Assembly (NCBI RefSeq): GCF_009193325.2
Contig: NZ_CP059856.1
Location: forward strand, 4,340,001 to 4,404,000
Direction of reading: 5' to 3'
From: Bacteroides zhangwenhongii
GTDB taxonomy: Bacteria; Bacteroidota; Bacteroidia; Bacteroidales; Bacteroidaceae
DNA length: 64,000 nt
A program made the translations under genes and the position numbers. This document shows positions 7,602 to 17,958 of this stretch, piece by piece (the stretch's first letter is position 1; each line of letters begins with the position of its first letter). Under the pieces are notes generated by a model that searched no databases, had not been told where the DNA came from, and was given only the letters and a program-made list of their open reading frames with translations.

Positions 7602-8984
7602 TTAATCATTCTTCCTTTCCAGTATTTTCTTTATCTCGGGGACATAGTTGTCTATATCTCCTGCTCCCAAAGTTATTAATACTTCAATGTTTTTATCTTT
7701 CAGAATGTTCAGTATATCTTCCTTTTTGCACATACTTTTTTCGATACCGGGACGGAGATTGTCGTAAATCAGCCGGCTGGTAACTCCCGGAATCGGGGCT
7801 TCGCGTGCCGGATAGATATCTACCAGAATCACTTCGTCAAGCAGCGACAGGCTGTCGGCAAAGTCTTGATAGAAATCGCGCGTACGGGTATAAAGGTGTG
7901 GCTGGAAGATAGCTGTGATTTTCTTGTCTTTGTAAAGCTCCCGCATAGACAGTACACTCTGCTTGATTTCTGAGGGGTGATGGGCATAGTCGCTCAGGAA
8001 GACTATCCGGTCGTTCTTGATCTTAAAGTCGAACCGGCGGTCTACTCCCCGAAAACTAGCCATGCCTCTTTTAATCTCTTCATCAGTTACTCCGTTCAGG
8101 TGTGCCAATGCCATAGCGGCTACGCCATTTTCTATATTGATACTCACCGGCACTCCGAGTTGGATATCATTGATACGGGTATCCGGCGCCACAAAGTCTA
8201 TAAATATCTCTCCGTTTCCGATGCGGATATTCTCTGCATGGAAATCGCCCTCGTCACGTGAATAGGTGTAGACGCGTACACCGGGTTGCACTTTGGGCTG
8301 TAGTGAGATGCCTTTGCGGATGATCAATGCGCCGCCCGGCTGGATGAGGGTTGTGTAATGTTCGAAACTTTCCAGATAAGCTGCTTCTGTTCCGTAAATA
8401 TCCAAGTGATCCGGATCGGTAGCTGTAATGACAGACATAAACGGGGACAGCCAATGGAAGGAACGGTCGAATTCGTCGGCTTCGATTACCGTGTAAGGGC
8501 TTTTCTGTGAAAGCAAGAGGTTTGTTCCGTAGTTTTTCGAGATTCCTCCGAGAAAGGCGGTACATTCTACGTGTGACTGATGGAGCAGGTGTGCCGTCAT
8601 GGTGGATGTAGTGGTCTTGCCATGAGTACCGGCTACACACAAGCCTTTGCTCGAATGTGTAATCGTTCCCAATACTTGAGCGCGTTTTTGTATCTCGAAT
8701 CCGTTGTTGCGGAAGTAAACCAGTTCTTCGTGTTCCTGTGGGACGGCGGGGGTGAATACGACGAGCGTACTTTCTTTGTCTTTACAAGCATCCGGAATCA
8801 AATCCACATTTTCTTCGTAATGTATCTGTGCGCCTTCGGCAATCAGAGCGTCAGTCAATGGAGTGGGAGTACGGTCATATCCGGCTACTACCTTGCCTTT
8901 GAAGAGGAAGTAGCGTACAAGGGCACTCATACCGATACCGCCGGCACCTACGAAATAGACTGATTTTATAGTTTCGATATTCAT
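7602..8984 (-). CDS. murC: UDP-N-acetylmuramate--L-alanine ligase
   Basis: Cytoplasmic ATP-dependent ligase that adds L-Ala to UDP-MurNAc, the first amino acid of the peptidoglycan stem. It has 460 residues, the usual length. The Rossmann-like N-terminal domain begins with FVGAGGIGMSALVRY. The ATP loop is GTHGKTTTS at residues 119-127, and the central Mur-ligase motif EADEFDRSF is followed by ATDPDHLDIY. The C-terminal domain has DYAHHPSEIK and ATP/Mg contacts near FQPHLYTRT. Located 31 bp after murG and 6 bp before ftsQ. Confidence 0.98.
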   Translation of the reverse strand: MNIETIKSVYFVGAGGIGMSALVRYFLFKGKVVAGYDRTPTPLTDALIAEGAQIHYEENVDLIPDACKDKESTLVVFTPAVPQEHEELVYFRNNGFEIQKRAQVLGTITHSSKGLCVAGTHGKTTTSTMTAHLLHQSHVECTAFLGGISKNYGTNLLLSQKSPYTVIEADEFDRSFHWLSPFMSVITATDPDHLDIYGTEAAYLESFEHYTTLIQPGGALIIRKGISLQPKVQPGVRVYTYSRDEGDFHAENIRIGNGEIFIDFVAPDTRINDIQLGVPVSINIENGVAAMALAHLNGVTDEEIKRGMASFRGVDRRFDFKIKNDRIVFLSDYAHHPSEIKQSVLSMRELYKDKKITAIFQPHLYTRTRDFYQDFADSLSLLDEVILVDIYPAREAPIPGVTSRLIYDNLRPGIEKSMCKKEDILNILKDKNIEVLITLGAGDIDNYVPEIKKILERKND

Positions 8985-9015
8985 TTCTTCTATCTTTAGT
9001 ATTTGTATGAATCGA

Positions 9016-10137
9016 TTAGTTCTTTGCTTCCGCCAGTTTTATCACTTCCTGCGCGATGATTTTCGCAGAATCGGGTAAAGCCAGCTTGGCTATATTCTCG
9101 CTTAATTCTTTTAATCTCCGCTCATCATTGACGGTGGCTAAAGCCACATCTATCAATGTCTTTTCCGCTTCGCTGTCTTTGACGTAGATAGCTGCCTGTT
9201 TGTCTACCAGTGCTAGGGCATTCTTAGTCTGATGGTCTTCGGCCACATTGGGGGAAGGTACCAGAATGACAGGTTTATGCAATAGGCAGAACTCGGAGAT
9301 GGAGCCTGCTCCTGCACGGGAGATAACAAGGTCGGCCGCTGAATAGGCAGCTGCCATATCCTTGATAAAATCCGTTACATATAGATTGGGAAGTGCGCCT
9401 GCCGCTTTCACGGCTTCTGTCACTTGCGGATAGTAATATTTACCGGTTTGCCAGATAAATTGTATGTTTCCGTTTTCTTTGATTGTCGCTAATCCGGCAG
9501 TCAGCGTGTTATTGATGGTGCGCGCTCCCAAGCTGCCACCTACGATAAGAATCGTTTTCTTGTCCGGTTGCAGATGGAAAGAACGTAGTGCGTCCTCTTT
9601 GGACGGCATATCTTTTGTCAGGTTCTGACGTACCGGATTTCCCGTCATGATAATCTTATCGGCTGGGAAAAATTTCTCCATACCGTCATAAGCTACACAG
9701 ATTCTCCGGGCTTTCTGTGCCAATAGTTTATTGGTGACTCCGGCATACGAGTTCTGTTCCTGTATCAAGGTAGGCACTCCCATCATTCCGGCAGTCTTCA
9801 ACGTGGGACCGCTGGCGTAACCGCCTACGCCTACCGCTACTTGCGGACGGAAGTTCTTGATGATACTGCGCGCCTTCCATTGGCTGCGTATCAGTTTGAT
9901 GATTACCGATACATTCTTCCATAAATGCTTGCGGTCGAAACCGGCTATCGGAAGACCGATGATCTGATAGCCCGCATCGGGAACCCGTTGCATTTCCATA
10001 CGGCCTTCCGCTCCTACAAAGAGGATTTTGGCGTCAGGGCGTAACTCCATTATCGCGTTTGCAATAGAGACGGCGGGAAAGATGTGCCCTCCCGTACCTC
10101 CACCACTAATAATAATTCTAAGTTCTTTTTCCATCAT
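9016..10137 (-). CDS. murG: UDP-GlcNAc:lipid I N-acetylglucosaminyltransferase
   Basis: Membrane-associated glycosyltransferase that turns lipid I into lipid II on the cytoplasmic face. It has 373 residues. The N-terminal Gly-rich loop SGGGTGGHIFPA (residues 11-22) and the second conserved loop GVGGYASGP support membrane-acceptor binding. The C-terminal UDP-GlcNAc site has GGSLGAR, then the acceptor segment ISRAGAGSISE and HKPVILVPSPNVAEDHQ with the donor-binding residues. Two adjacent Met codons (10137 and 10134) are possible starts. The gene lies between ftsW and murC. Confidence 0.98.
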   Translation of the reverse strand: MMEKELRIIISGGGTGGHIFPAVSIANAIMELRPDAKILFVGAEGRMEMQRVPDAGYQIIGLPIAGFDRKHLWKNVSVIIKLIRSQWKARSIIKNFRPQVAVGVGGYASGPTLKTAGMMGVPTLIQEQNSYAGVTNKLLAQKARRICVAYDGMEKFFPADKIIMTGNPVRQNLTKDMPSKEDALRSFHLQPDKKTILIVGGSLGARTINNTLTAGLATIKENGNIQFIWQTGKYYYPQVTEAVKAAGALPNLYVTDFIKDMAAAYSAADLVISRAGAGSISEFCLLHKPVILVPSPNVAEDHQTKNALALVDKQAAIYVKDSEAEKTLIDVALATVNDERRLKELSENIAKLALPDSAKIIAQEVIKLAEAKN

Positions 10138-10191
10138 AGTTCTTTTCTCCTATCCGTTTCGTTCAGTTGACCGTTTCGTGCTACTGACCGT

Positions 10192-11508
10192 TCATCGCTT
10201 GTCACTCTCATCCTCGAATTTTGCATCGCTGTTCAAAATCTGTGCAGTTGGCTCGGCAGCAGTCTGAGCTTCCGAATTGGCGGCCGCATCTGTCGCGATC
10301 TGCAACTGAATCTGCGCATCGTGCGCTTTCTGTTCTTCCAGATGAGCGGTATATCGGCTGACGCTTAATATCATTCCGATGTAAGCGCAATTAATCAATG
10401 TACTTGTTCCTCCTTTGCTGACTAGAGGTAGCGGTTGTCCTGTGACGGGGAATAGTCCGACGGCAACCATCATGTTCAGTATTGCCTGCGATACCAACAA
10501 CAAGGCAATCCCCATCACAAGGAAGGCGGGAAAAGTCCTTTCGCATTTCTGGGCGATTCGTCCGGCCCGCATCAGCAAGCATAGATAGAGGAATACCACG
10601 AATATCCCCCCTATCAATCCCATCTCTTCGATCACAATGGCGAAGATAAAGTCGGAGAAGGCTTGACTGAGGAAATCGCGTTGTATTGAGTTGCCCGGAC
10701 CTTTGCCGACTACATTGCTGGTAGCAATGGCGATCCGGGCGTGTGCTATCTGCGCGTCTTTATCAATATCGAACTTGGCGGCAGGTACTTCTTCATTCTC
10801 GAAGAAGCCGGAAACACGGTTCTGCCAGGTCTCGAAACGGTGAAGTCCCGGTGTATTGTGCAGTGTCTTTCCGGGAATGGCCATTAGTATTCCCACAGCC
10901 ACTATGCCTACAAGTGCCATTAGCCCCAGCATACCGAACAGTTTCTTGGAAGATACCCGCCCGATGAACATCATCATACATACAACTCCGAATAGCAGCA
11001 TGGCTGTTGAAAGGTTTTCCGGTGCAATAAGCAGAAAGACCAGTCCGGTAAGAATCATGATGTATTTGAAGGCTTTCGGGTTGGCTCCGTATTCGTCCTG
11101 TTTCTTGGACAAGATAAATGAGACGGCAATGATAACCGCCATTTTTGCCAACTCCGACGGTTGAAACTGTAATCCCATAAAGGTCATCCAACGCGCAGCT
11201 CCGTTGACACGGTCGCCTGTAATGATACCCATCAGGGTGACAAATGCCAACAGTACCAGAGAAATCGGATACAGGAAGACCGGAAATACCTGAAACCATT
11301 TGTAGGGTATGTTGTGTAGAATTACCACCACTACTGCACCCACCATCAGAATAACAGAGTGCTGTGTAATCGGTCCCCAATGGTCGCCACTTTTATAAGT
11401 CAGTGTCGACGCTGCCGAGAACACCTCGACTATCGAGATGAGGCAGAGACAAAGGAAAATAATCCAGATTACCTTGTCGCCTTTGAATATGTTCTTTAAT
11501 AAATCCAA
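10192..11508 (-). CDS. ftsW: Lipid II polymerase FtsW (SEDS family)
   Basis: Polytopic SEDS glycosyltransferase that polymerises lipid II for septal wall together with FtsI. It has 438 residues with about ten hydrophobic segments. Family motifs are visible: NGAARWMTFMGLQFQPSELAK, the periplasmic loop region ending GKGPGNSIQRDFLSQAFSDFIFAI, and PVTGQPLPLVSKGGTSTL near the C-terminus. The last 45 residues form an Ala/Gln/Glu-rich cytoplasmic tail (AHDAQIQLQIATDAAAN) that is longer than in E. coli. It lies between murD and murG, the standard dcw position. Confidence 0.96.
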   Translation of the reverse strand: MDLLKNIFKGDKVIWIIFLCLCLISIVEVFSAASTLTYKSGDHWGPITQHSVILMVGAVVVVILHNIPYKWFQVFPVFLYPISLVLLAFVTLMGIITGDRVNGAARWMTFMGLQFQPSELAKMAVIIAVSFILSKKQDEYGANPKAFKYIMILTGLVFLLIAPENLSTAMLLFGVVCMMMFIGRVSSKKLFGMLGLMALVGIVAVGILMAIPGKTLHNTPGLHRFETWQNRVSGFFENEEVPAAKFDIDKDAQIAHARIAIATSNVVGKGPGNSIQRDFLSQAFSDFIFAIVIEEMGLIGGIFVVFLYLCLLMRAGRIAQKCERTFPAFLVMGIALLLVSQAILNMMVAVGLFPVTGQPLPLVSKGGTSTLINCAYIGMILSVSRYTAHLEEQKAHDAQIQLQIATDAAANSEAQTAAEPTAQILNSDAKFEDESDKR

Positions 11509-11540
11509 TCTTGCAGAAATTAAAAATTATAAATTAAAAA

Positions 11541-12875
11541 TTAAAGGGCGCGGACGCATTCTTTAAATTGCTCGCCACGATCCTCGTAACTCTTGAAGAG
11601 GTCGAAAGAAGCGCAGCAAGGACTCAATAATACGGTTTCACCTTTCTTCGCCAATTTATAGGCGGCTTCTACAGCGTCTTTCATGCCGGTTTGCACGTCT
11701 GCTACGGGCAAACCGAAACGGTCGAAGAAATCATGCAGCTTCTCGTTGTGAAGTCCCATATATACAAGAGCCGAGCACTTTTCGCGTACCAGGTCTTCAA
11801 TTTCCGTATAATCGTTTCCTTTATCTTTTCCACCGAGAATCAATACTGTTTTGGTAGTCATGCTTTGCAGGGCATACCAACACGAATTGACGTTCGTCGC
11901 TTTGGAGTCGTTGATGAAATCAATTCCACGGACACGTGCCACTTTCTCCAACCGGTGTTCCACGCCCTTGAAGTCGGAGAGGGCCCTGCGTATGTTTTCT
12001 TTGGTGATACCTGCCAGATTGGCTGAGATACCGGCAGCCAAAGAATTGTACAGATTATGCTGTCCTGTCAAAGCCAATTCCTCCTGTTCCATATTGAAAG
12101 CAATCGGCTCATTGATTTTCACTTCGTGATCTTCTACGTATGCAATCGCTCCGTCTTCCTTTACGGCTGCGAAAGGGTAGAGGTGTGCTTTCAGACCATG
12201 CTTTGCCAATTCGCGTTTAATGATAGGGTCGTCGTTCCAGAAGATAAAAGCGTCGTCCGGAGTTTGATTCTGGGTGATACGGAATTTGGCATCGATGTAA
12301 TTCTGCATACAATGATCGTAGCGGTCCAGATGGTCCGGAGTAATATTCATCAATACGGCTATATTCGCACGGAAGTTATACATATTATCCAATTGGAAAG
12401 AACTCAGTTCGATAATATAATAATCATGGTGGTCTTCGGCTACCTGCAAAGCCAGGCTCTTGCCGATATTACCTGCCAAACCTACATTCAGACCTGCACT
12501 CTTGAAGATATGGTAGATGAGGGAAGTCGTAGTCGTCTTTCCGTTCGAACCGGTGATACAGATCATTTTGGCGTCCGTGTAACGTCCGGCAAACTCAATC
12601 TCTGATATAACCGGCGTTCCTTGAGCTTTCAGTTTCAGAATGAGGGGAGCGTCATTCGGAATACCCGGACTTTTGATTACTTCGTCGGCATTCAGAATGA
12701 GTTCTTCGGTATGGCGGCCTTCTTCCCAGTCAATGTGGTGGCTGTCGAGAAGTTCCTTATACTTGTCCTTGATGGCGGACATATCCGAAACAAACGTCTC
12801 AAATCCTTTGACTTTAGCGAGTACGGCTGCACCTGCACCGCTTTCGCCAGCTCCTAAAATTACTATTCTTTTCAT
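11541..12875 (-). CDS. murD: UDP-MurNAc-L-alanine--D-glutamate ligase
   Basis: Cytoplasmic ligase adding D-Glu to UDP-MurNAc-L-Ala. It has 444 residues. The N-terminal domain starts VILGAGESGAGAA; the P loop is GSNGKTTTT at residues 109-117; the central domain has ELSSFQLD and NITPDHLDRY; the C-terminal part has FINDSKATN and the conserved LLSPCCASFDLFKSYEDRG segment, characteristic of MurD. A gap of 131 bp separates it from mraY, the longest inside the cluster, in which I see no terminator. Confidence 0.98.
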   Translation of the reverse strand: MKRIVILGAGESGAGAAVLAKVKGFETFVSDMSAIKDKYKELLDSHHIDWEEGRHTEELILNADEVIKSPGIPNDAPLILKLKAQGTPVISEIEFAGRYTDAKMICITGSNGKTTTTSLIYHIFKSAGLNVGLAGNIGKSLALQVAEDHHDYYIIELSSFQLDNMYNFRANIAVLMNITPDHLDRYDHCMQNYIDAKFRITQNQTPDDAFIFWNDDPIIKRELAKHGLKAHLYPFAAVKEDGAIAYVEDHEVKINEPIAFNMEQEELALTGQHNLYNSLAAGISANLAGITKENIRRALSDFKGVEHRLEKVARVRGIDFINDSKATNVNSCWYALQSMTTKTVLILGGKDKGNDYTEIEDLVREKCSALVYMGLHNEKLHDFFDRFGLPVADVQTGMKDAVEAAYKLAKKGETVLLSPCCASFDLFKSYEDRGEQFKECVRAL

Positions 12876-13006
12876 TTACACTAATGTGCTCTTGTCTCCA
12901 ATATGCTGAATTGCCTATTAGTTGTGCACATCCTTTAAAAGTTAATAATCGGGTTAATACTCTCTGAATCTTTATTGTTAATTCACGCCTCAGTTATCTT
13001 CAGCGT

Positions 13007-14275
13007 TTACCTTATTTTCAGCGTTATAATCGTTATGGCTGCCAGCACGATGGTCACAATCCAAAAACGGACAGTAATTTTTGATTCGTGGAACAGTTGG
13101 TCGGGCTTGGTGAACTTCACCGTACATCCCGGTTCTATCAAACTCATGGAAGTGCGGAAATGGTCGTGAATCGGCGTCCGTTTGAACAGCCGTTGTTTCA
13201 CTCCTTTTCGTTTCCCGGCTTTATAGTAAGCCCGTTGAAGAATGACCGACAGATTTTCTACGAGGAATACACCGCAGAGAATCGGTATCAGCAATTCTTT
13301 ATGAATGATGATGGCGAATACGGCAATGATTCCGCCAATCGTCAGACTGCCGGTATCTCCCATGAATACTTGTGCCGGATAGGCATTGTACCAGAGGAAG
13401 CCGATCAATGCACCGATAAAGGCGCAGATGTAAATTACGAGTTCTTCCGATCCCGGAATGTACATAATGTTCAGATAGCCGGCAAACTCGATGTGTGATG
13501 ATACGTAAGCCAATATCCCTAGCGTAGCTCCGATGATGGCGGAGTTGCCCGCCGCCATTCCATCCATTCCGTCATTCAGGTTGGCTCCGTTGGATACGGC
13601 GGTAACGACAAAGATGGTGATGATAACGAACAGTACCCATCCGGCCGTTTGTGCGTGATCGCCCATGAAAGCTACCAGATCTGCATAGTCGAGGTTGTTG
13701 CTCTTAAAGAAAGGGATGGTTGTCTGGGTAGATTTCAAGTCATTTGTTCCGTGTACCACTTCCATCTCCTGTCCCGGATTGTGTATCTCGATGTTTTCGC
13801 GAATGACCACGTCCGGACTTAAATATAAAGTAAGTCCGACAATCAGTCCCAGACCTACTTGCCCGATGATCTTGAACTTGCCATGCAGTCCTTCTTTATC
13901 TTTCTTGAAAATCTTGATGTAGTCGTCGGCAAAACCGAGTGATCCCAGCCATACGGTGGTGATCAACATAAGTATCATATATATATTATGCAACTTGCCT
14001 AAAAGCAGGCAAGGAATCAGGATGGCTGTAATGATGATGACGCCTCCCATACTTGGTACGCCTACTTTGTTGACGCCGAACGGGTCGATTTTCGCATCCC
14101 GTTGTGTCTCCGTGATTTGTTTTTTCTTAAGCAGGTTGATAAACTTATCTCCCCAGATACTCGAAATAAGTAGGGCGAGGATAACTGCCATCAGTGCACG
14201 GAATGAGGTATATCCAAACATTCCCGCTCCGGGAAAATTGAGCTTATGCAGCCATTCAAACAAATAATATAACAT
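13007..14275 (-). CDS. mraY: Phospho-MurNAc-pentapeptide transferase
   Basis: Integral membrane enzyme that moves phospho-MurNAc-pentapeptide onto undecaprenyl phosphate to make lipid I. Catalytic motifs are present: FADDYIKIFKKD, NGANLNDGMDGMAAG and VFMGDTGSLTIGG. It has 422 residues against about 360 in E. coli. Most of the extra length is a polar stretch near residues 165-210 (from RENIEIHNPGQEMEVVHG to FKSNNLDYADLVAF) between two membrane segments. Such an insert is, as far as I know, common in Bacteroidetes MraY. The C-terminal HDHFRTSMS-like segment is also conserved. Confidence 0.97.
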   Translation of the reverse strand: MLYYLFEWLHKLNFPGAGMFGYTSFRALMAVILALLISSIWGDKFINLLKKKQITETQRDAKIDPFGVNKVGVPSMGGVIIITAILIPCLLLGKLHNIYMILMLITTVWLGSLGFADDYIKIFKKDKEGLHGKFKIIGQVGLGLIVGLTLYLSPDVVIRENIEIHNPGQEMEVVHGTNDLKSTQTTIPFFKSNNLDYADLVAFMGDHAQTAGWVLFVIITIFVVTAVSNGANLNDGMDGMAAGNSAIIGATLGILAYVSSHIEFAGYLNIMYIPGSEELVIYICAFIGALIGFLWYNAYPAQVFMGDTGSLTIGGIIAVFAIIIHKELLIPILCGVFLVENLSVILQRAYYKAGKRKGVKQRLFKRTPIHDHFRTSMSLIEPGCTVKFTKPDQLFHESKITVRFWIVTIVLAAITIITLKIR

Positions 14276-14293
14276 TTCTTCAGTGGTTGGTGT

Positions 14294-15745
14294 CTAATCG
14301 TTCAACATTCTCTTCACTTCTTCTTTGTCGTCGAAGTGATGTTTTACTCCTTTTATCTCTTGGTAATTCTCGTGCCCTTTTCCGGCAATGAGTATTACGT
14401 CTCCTTTCTCAGCCAGCATACAGGCCGTACGGATGGCTTCCTTGCGGTCGGCGATGCTTAATGTTTTTCTCATGTCTTCCGCATCCAGTCCGGCCAACAT
14501 ATCGTTGATGATGTCTTGCGGCTCTTCAAAACGGGGATTGTCCGAAGTGATGATAACACGGTCGCTGGCTTTGGCGGCTTCCTTTGCCATGATGGGGCGC
14601 TTGCCTTTGTCACGGTTGCCGCCCGCACCTACTACGGTGATTACTTTTCCTTTCCCTTCCAATACCCCGTGTATGGCATTCAGCACATTAGTAAGGGCGT
14701 CCGGAGTATGGGCGTAGTCGACAATTGCGGTAACTCCGTCTTTTGAACGCACAGCGTCGAAACGTCCTGCAACCGGATGCAGTGTGCTAAGGGCAACCAA
14801 CACATCTTCTTCTTTTTTCCCAAGCAGGACAGCGGCACCGAATACCGCTAATAAGTTGGAAGCGTTGAACTTGCCGATAAACTGAACTGCCAGCTCGTGA
14901 TTGTTGAAATCAAGTAGCATTCCTTCAAAATGGGATTCCAACACCCGTCCTTTGAAGTCACTGAGACTTCTCAGCGAATAAGTATAGACTTTGGAACGTG
15001 TGTTTTGCGTCATTACTAGTCCGTTCTTGTCATCGAGATTGGTCAGACTGAACGCATTCTTCGGTAGGTCATCGAAGAATTTTTTCTTAGCTTTCAGATA
15101 ATTCTCTACCGTCTTATGATAGTCCAGATGGTCACGGGTGAGATTGGTGAAGATACCTCCGGTGAATTTTAATCCGCTGATACGCTTCTGTGCGATCGAA
15201 TGGGAACTGACTTCCATAAAGGCGTATTTACATCCTTCGTCTGCCATCCGTCCCAATAAACGGTTCAGCGTGATAGGGTCAGGTGTGGTGTGCTCCGTTG
15301 GAATCGGCTCGTCATCGATATAATTGCAGACTGTAGAGATAAGTCCTACTTTATATCCGAAATAGCGGAAGGTATTATATAATAAGGTAGCGATGGTTGT
15401 TTTTCCATTCGTTCCGGTGACACCGACCAACTCCAGTTTGGAAGTCGGATCTCCATAGAAGGTGGTGGCAATCTTGCCTACCGCGTCCTCGCTGTCTTTT
15501 ACTTGTATATAGGTAATTCCCGCCACCGGTTTTTCGGGCATATCCTCGCAGAGGATAGCGGTGGCGCCTTTACTGATGGCGGCGGGTATATAGGCATGAC
15601 CGTCGGCTTGCGTACCGCGCATAGCCATGAACAGTTGTCCGGCTTCTACCAAACGGGAATCTATGTTGATTCCGGCAATTTCTATATTTGAATCTCCGGC
15701 TATCTGTACCGGTTGGATTGCTTTCAGTAGCTCATTTAATAACAT
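14294..15745 (-). CDS. murE: UDP-MurNAc-tripeptide ligase (meso-diaminopimelate-adding)
   Basis: Cytoplasmic ligase that adds the third residue of the stem peptide. It has 483 residues. The N-terminal domain has the [16 protein letters not shown] uridine-binding region; the P loop is [14 protein letters not shown]; central motifs are EVSSHSI and [12 protein letters not shown]. The substrate-selecting motif in the C-terminal domain is DNPR (in [10 protein letters not shown]), the form found in enzymes that add meso-diaminopimelate rather than lysine. murF, which usually follows, is not here; mraY follows after 18 bp. Confidence 0.98.
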   Translation of the reverse strand: MLLNELLKAIQPVQIAGDSNIEIAGINIDSRLVEAGQLFMAMRGTQADGHAYIPAAISKGATAILCEDMPEKPVAGITYIQVKDSEDAVGKIATTFYGDPTSKLELVGVTGTNGKTTIATLLYNTFRYFGYKVGLISTVCNYIDDEPIPTEHTTPDPITLNRLLGRMADEGCKYAFMEVSSHSIAQKRISGLKFTGGIFTNLTRDHLDYHKTVENYLKAKKKFFDDLPKNAFSLTNLDDKNGLVMTQNTRSKVYTYSLRSLSDFKGRVLESHFEGMLLDFNNHELAVQFIGKFNASNLLAVFGAAVLLGKKEEDVLVALSTLHPVAGRFDAVRSKDGVTAIVDYAHTPDALTNVLNAIHGVLEGKGKVITVVGAGGNRDKGKRPIMAKEAAKASDRVIITSDNPRFEEPQDIINDMLAGLDAEDMRKTLSIADRKEAIRTACMLAEKGDVILIAGKGHENYQEIKGVKHHFDDKEEVKRMLND

Positions 15746-15771
15746 TACTCTATTTATTTTTTAATCATTCA

Positions 15772-17925
15772 CTATTTTAGCGTAAGCGTCACTGTCTGTC
15801 CTTTTCTAACAATGCTTCCGTTGGCTATCGACTGACTTTTTACCTTGCCCACTCCGACAAGATGCACTTTCAACCCTTTACTTTCCAGCAGGTATACAGC
15901 GTCTTTAGCTCCCATACCTATGACACTCGGTACAAAATTCTGCATATTGCTCCGACTCTCCAGCACTACGGCTTGTGGAGCCAGGTGGGTATTTCCCCAC
16001 ACTTCTTTTCCTGCGTTGGCTATTTTACCTTGCACCTGAATATTCAGTTCTTCCAATACCCGCTGAGCTTCCCTCATCTCTCCGGCTTTTACGTTCGGAA
16101 TGACTACGGAACTCGTATCAATCGCATTGGTGAGCGGCAAACGTAAGTCTTTGGCGTATACTCTTTCGGCAATCCTGCTGAATACGCTACCTGCCATCAA
16201 ACCTCCTGAGGCCGGTAGTCCCGGTTTCTGAATGGAAACAATCATACTATATTTAGGATCTTCTGATGGGAAATACCCGCAGAAACTGACTAGATAATTC
16301 GTTCTCCCCGTCTTGTATCCGGCTGCTCCCTGTGAGATTTGCGCTGTTCCCGTTTTTCCCGAAACATGGAACTGTTTGCTTCCTGCCGGTTTGGCAAGTC
16401 CTTCGCCTACTACTTTACGCAATATCATCTGTATGTCTGCCAATGTCTTGTCCGAACATATCTTCGGATTGATAACTTCGGTCGGATATTCTTTTACTAC
16501 CTCTCCGTCTTTTATCGCTGCTTTTACGAACTTGGGACGCACCATTACGCCTTTGTTGGCTATTGCATTGTAAAAAGTAACGATGTTCATCGGTGGTACT
16601 TGTGTCTCGTAACCGATACTCATCCATGGCAAGGCGGTCTTTGAAAAATAACTTCTTTCTTTGGGTCCCCGAATGTTCGGCTTCCCTTCTCCGGCTATTT
16701 GCAGATGGAGAGGTTGGTCAATACTCATCCGTTTTAGTCCGTCGACAAATTTTTGCGGATTGCTTCCGTAGAAGTGGTCTATGATATACGATGTGCCCAC
16801 GTTGGAAGACACCCCTAATATTTCGGTGACAGTTAGTTTGCCGTATCCTCCGCGATGCCAGTTGTGGTCCTTCATCACGCGACCATGCATCGGCATTTGC
16901 CCGTTGCCTGTATCCACTACGTAATCAGGAGTGATTTTCCCATCTTCAAGAGCTACCATAATGGAGGCCGTCTTGAAGGTAGAACCGGGTTCAAGCATAT
17001 CACTGATGGCGTTATTGCGCATTTCGTAATATTCTCCGTCCTTGCCCTGCATCATATTGACGATTGCTCTTACTTCTCCCGTAGCCACTTCCATCAGAAC
17101 GACTACACCAACACTTGCATTCAACTCTTTTAACTTGTCTACCAATGCCTTTTCGCAAATATCCTGCATACCCACATCAATAGTAGTGAGGAGGTCGCAA
17201 CCGTCAACCGGTGGTACGTCTACTATATTCAAGTATTTATTCATCACTTTCTGGCGATGTGTCAGTCCGTCCCGTCCTTTCAAGATGGTGTCAAAAGCTA
17301 ACTCTATACCATTTCTGGCTCCTTTTGCCGTATCGGCATAAACATCTCCCAACGTACGTGCGGCCAACGAGCCAAACGGTTTTTTCCTCTGATTGTAGGC
17401 TAATTCTTTGAATCCTCCTTTGTATCGGTTCAGGCAGAACACAGGCAATCTCTTTACCTCTTTATATTGTATATAGGAGATGCGTTTCGGATAAATCAGA
17501 TAGTTACGGCTCTTAGCTTGGCGTCCTTTTTTAAGATGTGCCTTGAATTGAGCGACACTCTTATCCGGGAAAATCTTGTTCAGTCCGATACAGATTGAAT
17601 CCATGTTGGCGTTAAGAATGGAATCGCGTCTGGCCTGATCTTTCTTTCTTCGTTTTTCGTCCTTCTCACCGGACATAAAGTCCATATATATCCTGTATTC
17701 GGGTAAGGAACTGGCCATTAGTTTACCGTCGGAGGAAATAATGTTTCCACGATTAGGCTTCACCGTTACGTTCTCTTTCACGAAGCGATCGGCTACGTCC
17801 TGCCAATACTGACGCTCGGCGAACATAGTGATTCCTGCCTTTACGACAATTGCTACACCTATCAACGCCATCACGAGGATGACGAAGAAATAGCGGGTCA
17901 TTATATTCTTTTTATTAACTGCCAC
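15772..17925 (-). CDS. ftsI: Penicillin-binding protein 3-like transpeptidase with PASTA region
   Basis: Septal class B penicillin-binding protein that cross-links new peptidoglycan in the periplasm. It has 717 residues: one membrane anchor at about residues 10-30, a dimerisation domain with VKPNRGNIISSDGKLMASS, and a transpeptidase domain with the catalytic STFK motif (LEPGSTFKTASI), SSN (GVSSNVGTSYI) and KTGT (VSGKTGTAQI). The C-terminal 110 residues contain two PASTA-like repeats (VVIPNVKAGEMREAQRVL and FVPSVIGMGAKDAVYLLES), absent from E. coli FtsI. The preceding gene is the FtsL-like protein, the expected partner. Confidence 0.95.
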   Translation of the reverse strand: MAVNKKNIMTRYFFVILVMALIGVAIVVKAGITMFAERQYWQDVADRFVKENVTVKPNRGNIISSDGKLMASSLPEYRIYMDFMSGEKDEKRRKKDQARRDSILNANMDSICIGLNKIFPDKSVAQFKAHLKKGRQAKSRNYLIYPKRISYIQYKEVKRLPVFCLNRYKGGFKELAYNQRKKPFGSLAARTLGDVYADTAKGARNGIELAFDTILKGRDGLTHRQKVMNKYLNIVDVPPVDGCDLLTTIDVGMQDICEKALVDKLKELNASVGVVVLMEVATGEVRAIVNMMQGKDGEYYEMRNNAISDMLEPGSTFKTASIMVALEDGKITPDYVVDTGNGQMPMHGRVMKDHNWHRGGYGKLTVTEILGVSSNVGTSYIIDHFYGSNPQKFVDGLKRMSIDQPLHLQIAGEGKPNIRGPKERSYFSKTALPWMSIGYETQVPPMNIVTFYNAIANKGVMVRPKFVKAAIKDGEVVKEYPTEVINPKICSDKTLADIQMILRKVVGEGLAKPAGSKQFHVSGKTGTAQISQGAAGYKTGRTNYLVSFCGYFPSEDPKYSMIVSIQKPGLPASGGLMAGSVFSRIAERVYAKDLRLPLTNAIDTSSVVIPNVKAGEMREAQRVLEELNIQVQGKIANAGKEVWGNTHLAPQAVVLESRSNMQNFVPSVIGMGAKDAVYLLESKGLKVHLVGVGKVKSQSIANGSIVRKGQTVTLTLK

Positions 17926-17958
17926 AGTGCTTCTCTTTTAAAACTCCCAGATCTCCAC

